From a virus: a stretch of DNA of 50,764 nt. The notes under the pieces are model-generated. The model was not told the origin of the DNA, ran no database searches, and was given only the letters and a program-made list of their open reading frames with translations. The stretch lies in the IMG/VR virus record IMGVR_UViG_3300030099_006312, positions 1 to 50,764 of that record; one strand, 5' to 3'. Shown piece by piece: positions 30,587 to 39,919 of this stretch. The position numbers and the translations under genes are program-made. The first letter of the stretch is position 1; the number at the start of each line of letters is the position of its first letter.

Positions 30587-32089
30587 ATGCCTTTACCGAT
30601 ACCTTTTTATCTACGAGATAATCAAACAATACCTCTAACACACACCCAATTAGATGGAAATTTTACTATTTTAAACAGTAAAATTGATAACACTACCTGT
30701 AACAATATAGGGAATGGTGTGGGTATTTTTGAAAGTAAAGAAACAACTGCAAATAGTGGTACTATAAATTTATATTCGCTATCTGGTGTTAATGGTGTTA
30801 GTATAGGTGTTAGTGGTACTACATTAGTAGTTGATGGTTCTGGTATAAATGATAGTGATTGGTTAAGTAATGGAGATGCCATTTATAATGCTAATACGGG
30901 TAATGTAGGTATTGGAACACCTGTCCCTAAAACAAAATTAGAGTTATATTCTACAGGGAACACAGTAACGATAAATAACATATTAAGATTTGCTGATAAC
31001 GACACTGTAGTAAGCCCATTTCAAGAACAATTTATAGGTAAAATTGAATTTCATAGTAATGAAAATAGTGGTAATTCGGGTGTTAAAAGTTACATAGGTG
31101 GTGTACAAAATAGTGCTGCGGGTAGTTCTATAATATTTGCAACAACTGGTGGAACAAATGGAACTTTAGAGGGAGCCAATCCTCAAGATTTGGTTGGTGA
31201 AAGGATGAGAATCGACCCAGATGGTAACGTTGGTATTGGTATTGGAGTAATAGCACCTGGTGTTCCTGTTGTTTCTGCAAAATTACACGTTAATAATACT
31301 ACAACAGCACCATCGTTTCTAGTTGAAGATTCTACACATCCAGACTCCACACCATTTATTATAAGTTCGGGTGGCAGTGTGTCTATTGGTACTGATATCA
31401 TCAGGCCTGGTTTTAAATTACTTATTAGTGGTGATACACTATCTGAAGGTGATATTTACTTACCAGATAACCACAAATTAAGGATTGGTGATAGTTCTGA
31501 TTTACAAATTTACCATGATGGTCTTAATACTTATATAGCCGAAGTAGGGACGGGTCAACTACTCCTTTCTGGTACAGAATTACATTTAGAGGACGCTTTA
31601 ACAGGAAAACCTTTTTTACGGGGTAATTCTGCTGCGAGTAACGTAAAATTATATTGGAGTGGTGACTCAAGAATTACTACAAGTGAGGATGGATTGGTAT
31701 TAGATAAGACCATTAGTGGGACGCCTATAGCAAACCTATCTGTTAGAGCTGATGGTACTATAATCACTGGAAGTACCGTACCAGAAGGACTTTCAACAAC
31801 TGTAATCAGTAATGCTGACCCAGATATACCTTACGGTATAAATACAGTATTCTACACAACAACTTCTCCTGGTGGAACAATTTATATAGGTGATTCTTCT
31901 GTTTTACCTTCAGGATACCAAGTGAAATTAATTAGGACTAGCACTACCGCAGCAGCTACTTTAGGTGCGGGTGGTACATCTACAATTAACGGGTCCGTGA
32001 CTAAACCCTTACCTACAGACATATATTCAGTAACCACATGTATTGCAAATGGTAACGTGTGGTACTGTTCTACAGATACGGTTCTTTAA
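30587..32089 (+). CDS. Tail-fibre-like virion protein
   Basis: The protein has 500 residues, beta-rich and rich in Gly, Ser, Thr and Asn. Features typical of phage fibres are TGNVGIGTPVPKTKLEL near 104 and DGNVGIG near 210, several SVSIGT-type turns, and the segment HKLRIGDSSDLQIYHDG near 303 that recurs in marine phage fibres. The N-terminus (MPLPIPFYLRDNQTIPLTHTQLDGNF) may be the virion attachment part. No C-terminal chaperone or lectin motif was recognised. It has a late-type promoter box and ends back to back with clpC, with no gap. Confidence 0.75.
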   Translation: MPLPIPFYLRDNQTIPLTHTQLDGNFTILNSKIDNTTCNNIGNGVGIFESKETTANSGTINLYSLSGVNGVSIGVSGTTLVVDGSGINDSDWLSNGDAIYNANTGNVGIGTPVPKTKLELYSTGNTVTINNILRFADNDTVVSPFQEQFIGKIEFHSNENSGNSGVKSYIGGVQNSAAGSSIIFATTGGTNGTLEGANPQDLVGERMRIDPDGNVGIGIGVIAPGVPVVSAKLHVNNTTTAPSFLVEDSTHPDSTPFIISSGGSVSIGTDIIRPGFKLLISGDTLSEGDIYLPDNHKLRIGDSSDLQIYHDGLNTYIAEVGTGQLLLSGTELHLEDALTGKPFLRGNSAASNVKLYWSGDSRITTSEDGLVLDKTISGTPIANLSVRADGTIITGSTVPEGLSTTVISNADPDIPYGINTVFYTTTSPGGTIYIGDSSVLPSGYQVKLIRTSTTAAATLGAGGTSTINGSVTKPLPTDIYSVTTCIANGNVWYCSTDTVL

Positions 32090-34129
32090 TTAAACTGTAA
32101 TTATTTTTACTTCCTTATCTTTATTAACACTTAACGAGTAGTGAACATCTTCCAATATTTCACCTTTTAATATATTTTCAGAAATAAAATCCTCTATGTC
32201 GTTCTGAATAGCTCTTTTAATGGGTCTGGCTCCAAATTTGTCATCATATCCTTCCTCTACTACGTATTTAGTTACAGAATTATCAAAGATAATATTGTAA
32301 TTTTTTTCATTTAAACGTTCCTTAAGATTAAGTAATTCTAATTTAACAATTTTAGAAATAGTTTTTTTCTGAAGAGGTTTAAAGACTACTGTTTGGTCTA
32401 TTCTATTTAAGAATTCGGGTCTAAATGTGTTTTTTAAAGCTTTTTTAATTATTTGGTCTTTAGCTTCTTCTAGTCTAGACTCACTATCTTTTGTAGAAAA
32501 ACCAAGAGGTTTATTAAATTCACTAACTTGTTTAGCCCCCACATTAGATGTCATTATAATTAATGTGTTCTTAAAATTTATTTTTCTCCCCAGACTATCA
32601 GTAAGGTGACCCTCGTCAAATATCTGAAGTAATAGGTCATATATGTCTGTATGAGCTTTCTCAATCTCATCTAGTAGTATTACTGAGTAAGGTTTTTTTC
32701 TAACTGCCTCTGTCAATTGGCCACCTTCATTATAACCTACGTATCCTGGAGGAGAACCTATTAGTCTAGTAGAGTTAAATTTTTCTTTGTACTCTGACAT
32801 ATCTAATCTAATCAATGAATCTTCATTACCAAAAATTTCTTTCGCGATAGACTTAGCTAAATGAGTTTTACCCACACCAGTTGAACCTAAAAACATAAAA
32901 GAACCTATTGGTTTTTTAACTTCTCTAATCCCCACTCTATTTCTTCTAATAGCTTTGGCTATTTTTCTAATAGCTTCATCTTGACCCATTACTAATTTTT
33001 TTAATGAGGTCTCTAAAGATAATAAATTTTTAGTCTCATTAGTGTCTAATTTAGTTAATGGTATTTTAGTTATTTGGGAAACCACTTCGTAAATATCTTC
33101 TTCTGTAACACCCACTCTTTGTTCTTCCATTTCTATTTCCCAAGAAGCTTTTCTATCTTCTAATTCATCAAGCACATGACGTTCCTGGTCTCTTAATTCT
33201 GCGGCTTTTTCATACTTCTGAGATTTTACAACCTCGACTTTTTCTAATTTTAAAGATTGTAGTTTATTACGAAGGTCTTCGATTTCCTTAGGAAATTCTA
33301 TGTCAACTTGTACTTTCGCACCTACCTCATCCATAATGTCAATAGCTTTATCTGGAAATTCTCTATGTGTTATATATCTTTCAGCTAATGTAACACACGC
33401 TTCTAAAGATTCAGGACTAAAGTTTACTTTATGGTGTTCTTCATACCTATCTTTTAAGTTTTGTAAAATTTGTAGAGTTTCCTCAACAGTTGTAGGTTCT
33501 ACCATGACTTTTTGAAACCGTCTTTCTAGTGCACCATCCTTTTCAATATTCTCACGATATTCGTCTATAGTTGTAGCTCCTATACATTGCACTTCACCCC
33601 TCGCTAAAGCTGGTTTAAAAATATTAGCTGCATCTAAAGCACCAGAAGCATTACCAGTACCTACAACAGTGTGAATTTCATCTATGAAAATTATTATATC
33701 GGGATTTTCTCTTAACTCATCTATAATAGCTTTCATTCTTTCCTCGAACTGTCCTCTATATTTAGTACCCGCAACAATAGAAGTTAAATCTAATCCTATA
33801 ATTTTTTTATCTAATAAATTTCTAGGACATCTTCCTTCACTTATTTTCATCGCTAACCCTTCTACTAAAGCAGTTTTACCACATCCAGGTTCACCTATTA
33901 ACACAGGATTATTCTTTTTCCTTCTGGATAAAATTTGAGCTATTCTATTAATTTCTTCACTCCTTCCAACTACAGGGTCTAATTTTCCCTCTTCCGCATA
34001 TTTTATTAAATCTCTAGAAAAATTATCTAATACTGGAGTAGTACTTTTACTACTAGTACCTTTATCTCTTCTAGGTGAGTTCTTCTCTTCTGACGACTCA
34101 AAATCAGCATAATTACCTTCTAATTTCAT
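32090..34129 (-). CDS. clpC: ClpC-type AAA+ unfoldase lacking the N-domain
   Basis: The protein has 679 residues. Two AAA+ modules are complete: D1 Walker A GEPGCGKT (79-86), pore loop KYRG (123), Walker B FIDE (148); D2 Walker A GSTGVGKT (415-422), pore loop GYVG (462), Walker B LLDE (485). The middle region has a UVR-like motif (KYEKAAELRDQE near 305), typical of ClpC. The usual ~150-residue N-terminal repeats are replaced by a ~35-residue charged Ser-rich leader. PLGF at 541-544 matches the ClpP-docking tripeptide, so it could feed host ClpP. Loss of the N-domain should change substrate or adaptor choice. Divergent from dnaK. Confidence 0.95.
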   Translation of the reverse strand: MKLEGNYADFESSEEKNSPRRDKGTSSKSTTPVLDNFSRDLIKYAEEGKLDPVVGRSEEINRIAQILSRRKKNNPVLIGEPGCGKTALVEGLAMKISEGRCPRNLLDKKIIGLDLTSIVAGTKYRGQFEERMKAIIDELRENPDIIIFIDEIHTVVGTGNASGALDAANIFKPALARGEVQCIGATTIDEYRENIEKDGALERRFQKVMVEPTTVEETLQILQNLKDRYEEHHKVNFSPESLEACVTLAERYITHREFPDKAIDIMDEVGAKVQVDIEFPKEIEDLRNKLQSLKLEKVEVVKSQKYEKAAELRDQERHVLDELEDRKASWEIEMEEQRVGVTEEDIYEVVSQITKIPLTKLDTNETKNLLSLETSLKKLVMGQDEAIRKIAKAIRRNRVGIREVKKPIGSFMFLGSTGVGKTHLAKSIAKEIFGNEDSLIRLDMSEYKEKFNSTRLIGSPPGYVGYNEGGQLTEAVRKKPYSVILLDEIEKAHTDIYDLLLQIFDEGHLTDSLGRKINFKNTLIIMTSNVGAKQVSEFNKPLGFSTKDSESRLEEAKDQIIKKALKNTFRPEFLNRIDQTVVFKPLQKKTISKIVKLELLNLKERLNEKNYNIIFDNSVTKYVVEEGYDDKFGARPIKRAIQNDIEDFISENILKGEILEDVHYSLSVNKDKEVKIITV

Positions 34130-34162
34130 AGATATATTTTTAATTTTTTAATTCCCTCTAAT

Positions 34163-34246
34163 TATACCACCAATAATATTAATAATCAACCATTATAATT
34201 ATGACATGTACTCATGACAAAATGTCAGTATATTATTAATGGTATA
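34163..34246. promoter_or_regulatory. clpC-dnaK divergent control region with inverted repeats
   Basis: The 198-bp gap between the two starts holds TATACCA (34163) with TGGTATA (34240), ATTAATAAT (34178) with ATTATTAAT (34232), and TGACAT (34202) with ATGTCA (34222). A TTGAC at 34251 precedes dnaK. The repeats could be operator sites for joint control of the two chaperone genes; the centres do not coincide exactly and no regulator is known. Confidence 0.4.
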
Positions 34247-34327
34247 CTATTTGACTACTTGATTTAATGAAAAGTATTGATATATTTTTCATAAATAAAT
34301 AAATAACCATAAATAAAAATTAAACAA

Positions 34328-36193
34328 ATGGGAAAAGTAATTGGTATAGATTTAGGAACAACAAATTCCTGTGTTGCCGTAATTGAAGGTAACGAACCTA
34401 AAGTTATTGTTAATGGTGAAGGTCAAAGAACCACGCCATCTGTAGTAGCTTTTAAAAATAAAGGAGAAAGGGTAGTTGGTGACCCAGCTAAACGACAAGC
34501 GGTCACTAATCCTGAAAAAACTATCTACTCAGTAAAAAGATTTATGGGTAGTACATACTCAGAAATTAAAAAAGAGGCAAGTAAAATGCCATATAAAGTA
34601 TCACAAATACATAATAATGGTGTAGGTATAGAAATAGATGATACGGATTATATTCCACAAGAAATTTCAGCTGTGGTTTTACAAAACCTTAAAAAGACAG
34701 CTGAAGAATACTTGGGTGAAACAGTGACAGATGCTGTTATTACTGTACCAGCTTATTTTAATGATTCACAAAGAAATGCAACTAAAGAAGCGGGAGAAAT
34801 TGCGGGATTAAATGTTTTAAGAATTATAAATGAACCAACCGCAGCTTCACTAGCTTATGGTCTTGATGATAATAAAGATAAAAAAGTTGTAGTATATGAT
34901 TTAGGTGGTGGTACTTTTGATGTTTCTATTTTAGAAATGGGTGATGGTGTTTTTGAGGTACTTTCTACAAATGGTGACACTCATTTAGGTGGGGATAATT
35001 TTGACGAAGTAATTATGGATTGGATAATCACTGAGTTTAAAAAAGAGAACGGAGTTGACATTAGTAAAGACCCCATGGCTTTACAAAGAATCAAAGAAGC
35101 GGCTGAAAAAGCAAAAGTAGAATTATCTTCATCTACTAATACTGAAATTAATTTACCTTATTTAACTGCCGATTCTACGGGACCTAAACACTTAGTAGTT
35201 TCACTATCACGGTCTAAGTTTGAAACAATGGTGGATAATTTAGTAAAGAGAAGTATTAAACCTTGTGAAAAAGCTCTTAAAGACGCTAAACTTAAAGTAA
35301 GTGAAATTGATGAGGTAATTTTAGTTGGGGGTTCTACTAGAATTCCTATAATCCAAGAGTCGGTAGAAAAGTTCTTTAAACGTAAACCATCTAAGGGGGT
35401 GAATCCAGATGAGGTAGTAGCGATGGGAGCAGCAATCCAAGGAGGTGTATTGTCAGGAGACGTGAATGATGTGTTATTATTAGATGTCACCCCACTCTCA
35501 CTGGGTATTGAAACAATGGGTGGAGTAATGACCACATTAATTGAGTCTAACAGTACAATTCCGACATCTAAGTCTCAAGTATTCTCTACAGCAGTAGACA
35601 ATCAACCATCTGTAGATATACACGTACTTCAAGGGGAAAGACCTATGGCTACCGATAATAGAAGTCTAGGAAGATTCCAACTAACGGATATACCACCATC
35701 ACCTAGAGGTATTCCACAAATTGAGGTGACTTTCGATATTGACGCTAATGGTATTATTAGTGTGAGTGCAAAAGATAAAGGTACTGGAAAATCTCAGAAC
35801 ATTAAAATTGAATCGGGAGGTAGTTTATCAGATGAAGAAATCGAAAGAATGAAAATGGAAGCTGAACAGAATCAAGCCAAAGACCAAGAAAAAAAGGAAA
35901 AAGTAGAAAAATTAAATGAGGCTGATTCCATGATTTTCCAAACCGAAAAACAAATAAAAGAATTTGGTGATAAATTAAGTGAGGAAGATGTAAATAAACT
36001 TAATGAATGTCTAGATAATCTTAAAGAATCTCATCAAAAAGAAGATATAGGATTAATTGATAGTAGTTTAGAAAAACTAAATGAAGAATGGCAATCAATA
36101 ACTACTAAAATCTATCAACAAACTGAAGAACCAGTTACAAGTGAGGATAATGAAGAACAGGCAACTGACGTTGAATACGAAGAAGTAAAATAA
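34328..36193 (+). CDS. dnaK: Hsp70 chaperone DnaK
   Basis: The protein has 621 residues, near full length for DnaK. The nucleotide-binding domain shows [13 protein letters not shown] (6-18), [37 protein letters not shown] and VGGSTRIP. The interdomain linker is [11 protein letters not shown] (near 383), followed by the beta substrate-binding domain and a helical lid. It ends in EEVK, like the bacterial C-terminal tail. It folds client proteins with J-domain and GrpE partners, presumably the host's, as none are seen here. Full-length phage dnaK genes are unusual. The KTSC gene follows after 1 nt. Confidence 0.97.
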   Translation: MGKVIGIDLGTTNSCVAVIEGNEPKVIVNGEGQRTTPSVVAFKNKGERVVGDPAKRQAVTNPEKTIYSVKRFMGSTYSEIKKEASKMPYKVSQIHNNGVGIEIDDTDYIPQEISAVVLQNLKKTAEEYLGETVTDAVITVPAYFNDSQRNATKEAGEIAGLNVLRIINEPTAASLAYGLDDNKDKKVVVYDLGGGTFDVSILEMGDGVFEVLSTNGDTHLGGDNFDEVIMDWIITEFKKENGVDISKDPMALQRIKEAAEKAKVELSSSTNTEINLPYLTADSTGPKHLVVSLSRSKFETMVDNLVKRSIKPCEKALKDAKLKVSEIDEVILVGGSTRIPIIQESVEKFFKRKPSKGVNPDEVVAMGAAIQGGVLSGDVNDVLLLDVTPLSLGIETMGGVMTTLIESNSTIPTSKSQVFSTAVDNQPSVDIHVLQGERPMATDNRSLGRFQLTDIPPSPRGIPQIEVTFDIDANGIISVSAKDKGTGKSQNIKIESGGSLSDEEIERMKMEAEQNQAKDQEKKEKVEKLNEADSMIFQTEKQIKEFGDKLSEEDVNKLNECLDNLKESHQKEDIGLIDSSLEKLNEEWQSITTKIYQQTEEPVTSEDNEEQATDVEYEEVK

Positions 36194-36194
36194 C

Positions 36195-36440
36195 ATGGGA
36201 GTTTTATCAGAAATATACAGTGGTGACAGAATCGTGAATCAATATAAGTCCTCCAATATAAAAGGTTCGATTTATAATAAAAACACTAAAAAACTTATAG
36301 TTGAGTTTAATTCTGGACGTAAATACGAATACGAAGAAGTACCCGATAATGTAGCTGCAGGTTTAAGAATAGCTAAAAGTCAGGGTAGTTACTTTAATAA
36401 ACAAATCTCTAAAAAATACAAATATAAATTACTTTCTTAA
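36195..36440 (+). CDS. KTSC-domain protein
   Basis: The protein has 81 residues. The KTSC pattern is clear: VNQYKSSNIKGSIYN, KLIVEFNSGRKYEYEEVP, then GLRIAKSQGSYFNKQI and a KYKY end. KTSC domains are small and occur alone or fused to nucleic-acid enzymes; their molecular role is not established. It is 1 nt after dnaK, so both are probably co-translated, which is an uncommon pairing. Confidence 0.85.
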   Translation: MGVLSEIYSGDRIVNQYKSSNIKGSIYNKNTKKLIVEFNSGRKYEYEEVPDNVAAGLRIAKSQGSYFNKQISKKYKYKLLS

Positions 36441-36457
36441 CTTCCATTAAGATAGAC

Positions 36458-36465
36458 TATTTATA
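36458..36465 (+). promoter_or_regulatory. Late-type promoter box TATTTATA
   Basis: TATTTATAGGTATG ends in the ATG at 36469, identical to the 13578 site. Confidence 0.6.
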
Positions 36466-36468
36466 GGT

Positions 36469-37233
36469 ATGACATTGGCAGATAAAATACTAAGTAGTTT
36501 TAATCAGAAAAAAAGTTTGAATCCCGAAATTTGGACCTTAGACAAAAATGAAAATTATGTTTTAAGGAAAGATGTTCGGGATAAACTTTTGCTTAGTGCT
36601 AACGATTTTTTAGATTTTATTGACATAGATAATTTAGATTGTGATGTGGATACTAGAAAATGTGACATAGGAGATATTACAATCACTGGTAGTATATGTA
36701 ACTACAATTGGTCTAAGTTTTCAGATATTGATTTACACATATTAATAGATTATGAACTAATAAACGATAATGTTAAATTAGTAAAAAATATATTAAACAC
36801 TAAAAAAAATTTATGGAATGCTTCACACGATATTCAGATTAAAGGGTATGAAGTGGAGGTGTACGCACAAGATGTAGAAGAAGCACATCACTCCAGTGGG
36901 GTTTATTCAGTACTTTTTGATAAATGGTTAGTAGAACCACAATATGATAATGTAGATATTGATTTTCGTAAGGTTTTACAAAAATCTCGTGGGTGGATGG
37001 AAATGATAGATGATGTTCACATTAACGCTTATGATATGTCTAGTGAAGAAGTTTTAGATGTTATAGATAAAATCAAAACCAAACTTAAAAAATTTAGAGC
37101 GACAGGATTAGAAAAAAATGGTGAATACTCTTACGAAAATTTAGCTTTTAAATTTTTAAGACGAAGTGGTTATATAAAAAAATTATTTGATTTAAAAAAT
37201 AAAGTATTAGATTTAAGTCTAAGTTTAGATTAG
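36469..37233 (+). CDS. Predicted nucleotidyltransferase
   Basis: The protein has 254 residues. A polymerase-beta-type nucleotidyltransferase core is seen: GSICNYNWSKFSDIDLHIL near 73 has the GS motif and paired Asp, and YEVEVYAQD near 126 gives the third acidic residue. The C-terminal half is helical (VLDVIDKIKTKLKKFRATG). Such proteins transfer a nucleotide to protein, RNA or a small molecule; phage examples are mostly uncharacterised. The late-type promoter box fused to its start suggests late expression, so a virion or maturation role is possible. Confidence 0.75.
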   Translation: MTLADKILSSFNQKKSLNPEIWTLDKNENYVLRKDVRDKLLLSANDFLDFIDIDNLDCDVDTRKCDIGDITITGSICNYNWSKFSDIDLHILIDYELINDNVKLVKNILNTKKNLWNASHDIQIKGYEVEVYAQDVEEAHHSSGVYSVLFDKWLVEPQYDNVDIDFRKVLQKSRGWMEMIDDVHINAYDMSSEEVLDVIDKIKTKLKKFRATGLEKNGEYSYENLAFKFLRRSGYIKKLFDLKNKVLDLSLSLD

Positions 37234-37259
37234 AAAGGTTTTTTTTCTCTTAAACTTAA

Positions 37260-37267
37260 TATTTATA
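37260..37267 (+). promoter_or_regulatory. Late-type promoter box TATTTATA
   Basis: AATATTTATATAAAAA lies 19 nt before the ATG at 37287 and heads the structural cluster. Confidence 0.55.
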
Positions 37268-37286
37268 TAAAAAAATAAATTCTATT

Positions 37287-37649
37287 ATGGCAAATTATGC
37301 AGGAATATCCTACGGGAATGAACTAATTACTGGAACCGATATATTAAACTATATCGACGGTAATGGAATCCTTACAGGTAAAACATGTTCACAAGTACAT
37401 AATAACTCTACTGGAAACATTACAGTAGGTATTAATGGTACTAGTATAGGAATAACAACAGGAGAAGTATATGATGTTATAGTAAATAGCGTAACGACAG
37501 GTGGAGATTTATCAAACGCATTGTTTGTGTGTTCATGTCACAATTGTTCTGACCCAGATGGGAACGCTGAAAAAGCTACCTATAGTGGAAGTACAATAAA
37601 TCCAAGTTCACCCTTCACATTAATAGGTATGGGATATTTACAAAGTTAG
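37287..37649 (+). CDS. Small beta-rich structural-like protein
   Basis: The protein has 120 residues, rich in Gly, Asn, Thr and Ile, with beta strands (NITVGINGTSIGITTGEVYDV) and a Cys cluster (FVCSCHNCSDPDGN). There is no signal peptide. Composition is like that of head or tail decoration proteins, but no family is recognised. First gene of the 37.3-42.7 kb late cluster. Confidence 0.55.
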   Translation: MANYAGISYGNELITGTDILNYIDGNGILTGKTCSQVHNNSTGNITVGINGTSIGITTGEVYDVIVNSVTTGGDLSNALFVCSCHNCSDPDGNAEKATYSGSTINPSSPFTLIGMGYLQS

Positions 37650-37682
37650 AATAAAAAAAAAAGAAATTAAATAAAATACAAA

Positions 37683-39515
37683 ATGGCAGATTTAAAACCA
37701 GTAGGAAGTGAAAAACTTTCAGTAGACCTAAAAATCCAAAGAATAATGGAAATCGCTAATTATGGTATCCAACCTAAAGTAGATACACATAAAACGGCTT
37801 CATTAGAATATAATATTACAGCAGCTGACGGTAACAAATACGGTATTATCCGTGAAAATGCTAAATATATGATTTTAAAAGAAGGTAGTAATGGATACAC
37901 CTATATGGATGGTATGAGAAACAATTCTAGATATTCTTTTAATTCATATTCAGAAGCTTTAAAGAAATTAAACTTATTAATGAAACCTATTAATGAAACC
38001 TATAATTCTGGTAAACAATTTAATTTGATTGGTGAACAAGAAGAAGCGGGGAAAAAATTTGTTTTAAAACAACCAGAAAGTGAGGTTGAAGACGAAGAAG
38101 AAACTGAAGATTTTTCATTCGATGATACTAGTACAGATGAAGGTGGAGAAACTGAAGATTTTTCATTTGACGATACTGAAATGAGTATGGATGATGAAGG
38201 TGGTGAAGAAATTGAAGGTTCTATGGACGTAGAAGTTACAGATGATGAGGACGCCACTAAAGCAGTTCAAAAACTAACTGGTAAACTAGGACAAAAATTA
38301 AGAGACCTACCTGAAACGGACATGGATGCTGATATTATTAAGTATGTTTTAAATTCTATTATATCTGCAGTTGATTTAGAAAAATTAAGTGAAGAGGATA
38401 AAGAAGAGATGGTAGAAAAATTTGAAGACGAGGATATTGAATATACTGAGGAAGGTGAATTTGATGTCGACCTAGGTGGTGAAGAAGAACTTGACCTAGA
38501 TGGTGGAGACTTCGATTTGGGTGGTGAAGAAGAAATGGATTTAGAAACAGAATTATCTGAAAACTTGGGAGCTTTAGGTAGAGCCGCAGCAACTGGTTTT
38601 GGAGCTATGGTAGCTGATAAAGCAACTCGAAGAATGGGTATGGATGAAGAAGAACAAGAAGAAAAACTTACACGTTCAGCTGAAATGGCAATGTCTGAAA
38701 TGTCTACACAAAGAAACATGAACGAAATGTATGAGGGTATGGATGAAAGAATAAGTGATGTCTTGAAAGTTATTATGGCTAAAGACGCAGATAAAGAAGG
38801 TTTAGAAAACTTTCTAGAAGCTGTAATGGAATGTGCGGATATAGAAAAAGGTGAGGGAAGTAATAAATATTTTAATTTATGGGATGCTGTTGGGGAAGGC
38901 ATAGGTGAGTGTGGTACGGTAATGAATATAAGACAAAATGACATCTGTATGTCTAGCTTAGTAAAATGGTTGTCCAATACCAACGTATTTAAAGGAACGG
39001 CTTGTTTGGTAAATAAAATGAGCACTGGTGTATTCACCAGTATGGTAGATAAAGCTGGTGACATGATAAGTAAAGGTATGGATACAATATCAGGTATGTT
39101 AGATGAAGAAGATATGATACAAGTACCAGAAAATCCTGAATTATCAGACGAAGCTGCTGAAGCAGTAGCAGACGTATTCGATATGTTTGAATCTAAAAGT
39201 AAGGTAGGTAAAACTTTAACTTCTTATTTTGATTATACTGAAGAAGAAAAAAATAAAATTCAAGAAGCTAAAGAAAGAAGAAGTTTTGATTTACATTTAG
39301 CTAAAAATGAACTTTTAGAATCAGTTTTGAAAAAAGCTAAAACAAATAAAATAATTAAAAATTCCTTTTCTAGTTATGAACAAGAAAGAACAACTACAAA
39401 ATTTTTAAATGAAAATAAAAATATGAAGTTTGTCGGTAAGAACAAAAGAGGTAGTTTAGTTTTTAAAGGAAAAAATAATTTAGTAGAAATAAATACAAGA
39501 GGTAGAATTTCTTAA
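37683..39515 (+). CDS. Acidic putative virion or core protein
   Basis: The protein has 610 residues. A ~110-residue N-terminal part (to GKQFNLIGEQEE) is followed by a very acidic stretch to ~300 with repeated DFSFDDT and DLGGEE elements. A helical region with several Cys (CADIEKG; ICMSSL; TACLVN) and a basic C-terminus (RRSFDLHLAKNEL; KKAKTNKIIKN) follow. gp21-like sites are present (IGE-Q, LLE-S). The layout of acidic middle with cleavable ends resembles T4-type prohead core proteins, but no homology was recognised. Confidence 0.6.
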   Translation: MADLKPVGSEKLSVDLKIQRIMEIANYGIQPKVDTHKTASLEYNITAADGNKYGIIRENAKYMILKEGSNGYTYMDGMRNNSRYSFNSYSEALKKLNLLMKPINETYNSGKQFNLIGEQEEAGKKFVLKQPESEVEDEEETEDFSFDDTSTDEGGETEDFSFDDTEMSMDDEGGEEIEGSMDVEVTDDEDATKAVQKLTGKLGQKLRDLPETDMDADIIKYVLNSIISAVDLEKLSEEDKEEMVEKFEDEDIEYTEEGEFDVDLGGEEELDLDGGDFDLGGEEEMDLETELSENLGALGRAAATGFGAMVADKATRRMGMDEEEQEEKLTRSAEMAMSEMSTQRNMNEMYEGMDERISDVLKVIMAKDADKEGLENFLEAVMECADIEKGEGSNKYFNLWDAVGEGIGECGTVMNIRQNDICMSSLVKWLSNTNVFKGTACLVNKMSTGVFTSMVDKAGDMISKGMDTISGMLDEEDMIQVPENPELSDEAAEAVADVFDMFESKSKVGKTLTSYFDYTEEEKNKIQEAKERRSFDLHLAKNELLESVLKKAKTNKIIKNSFSSYEQERTTTKFLNENKNMKFVGKNKRGSLVFKGKNNLVEINTRGRIS

Positions 39516-39517
39516 TT

Positions 39518-39919
39518 ATGAAATTAGTGTACGTTAATGAATTAGGACCTAATTTTAAGGGTAATTACGTATATGAATTCATCTTTTCTACTAATTTAGT
39601 CGATATTTGGGGTGAAGACTGGGACACTGCTCCAGCAGGAGGAAAACCCCAACCCCCAGAAATTGAATTTATTGAAAAAGTAGGGATATTCTCTAACGAA
39701 GGTTTGGAATTTGATTTAGTTCAAACTTCAGACTATTTTTCTTTTACAGACGCAATAGATGATGTGATATCATTAGCGTGGGAAAGACATGAAGAAGACT
39801 CTGTTGAGGAAGGAAGACTGGTTTTTAGATTTGGTGAAGACCAAAAATCAGTAGAAGATAAACTTTATAGTAGAGATTTAATATTAAAATACAATGAAGA
39901 AGAATATAAAAAAGTTTAG
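39518..39919 (+). CDS. Hypothetical protein of the structural cluster
   Basis: The protein has 133 residues, acidic with many aromatic residues (YVYEFIFSTNLVDIWGEDWD) and an end rich in charged residues. No family or motif is named with confidence. It lies 2 nt after the acidic 610-residue gene and overlaps the start of the next gene by 26 nt in another frame, so the order is fixed within one transcript. Genes of this size next to neck and terminase genes in T4-like phages often encode neck or head-completion proteins. Confidence 0.55.
   Translation: MKLVYVNELGPNFKGNYVYEFIFSTNLVDIWGEDWDTAPAGGKPQPPEIEFIEKVGIFSNEGLEFDLVQTSDYFSFTDAIDDVISLAWERHEEDSVEEGRLVFRFGEDQKSVEDKLYSRDLILKYNEEEYKKV

Noticed and set aside
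35158-35535. 125-residue minus-strand frame inside dnaK
   Set aside because: It is fully antisense to conserved DnaK sequence and has no start signals.
38000-39064. Long minus-strand open frames (85 and 265 residues) within the acidic 610-residue gene
   Set aside because: They are Ser/Pro/Phe-rich mirror images of GAA/GAT-rich coding sequence, have no promoter, and lie opposite a well-supported gene.
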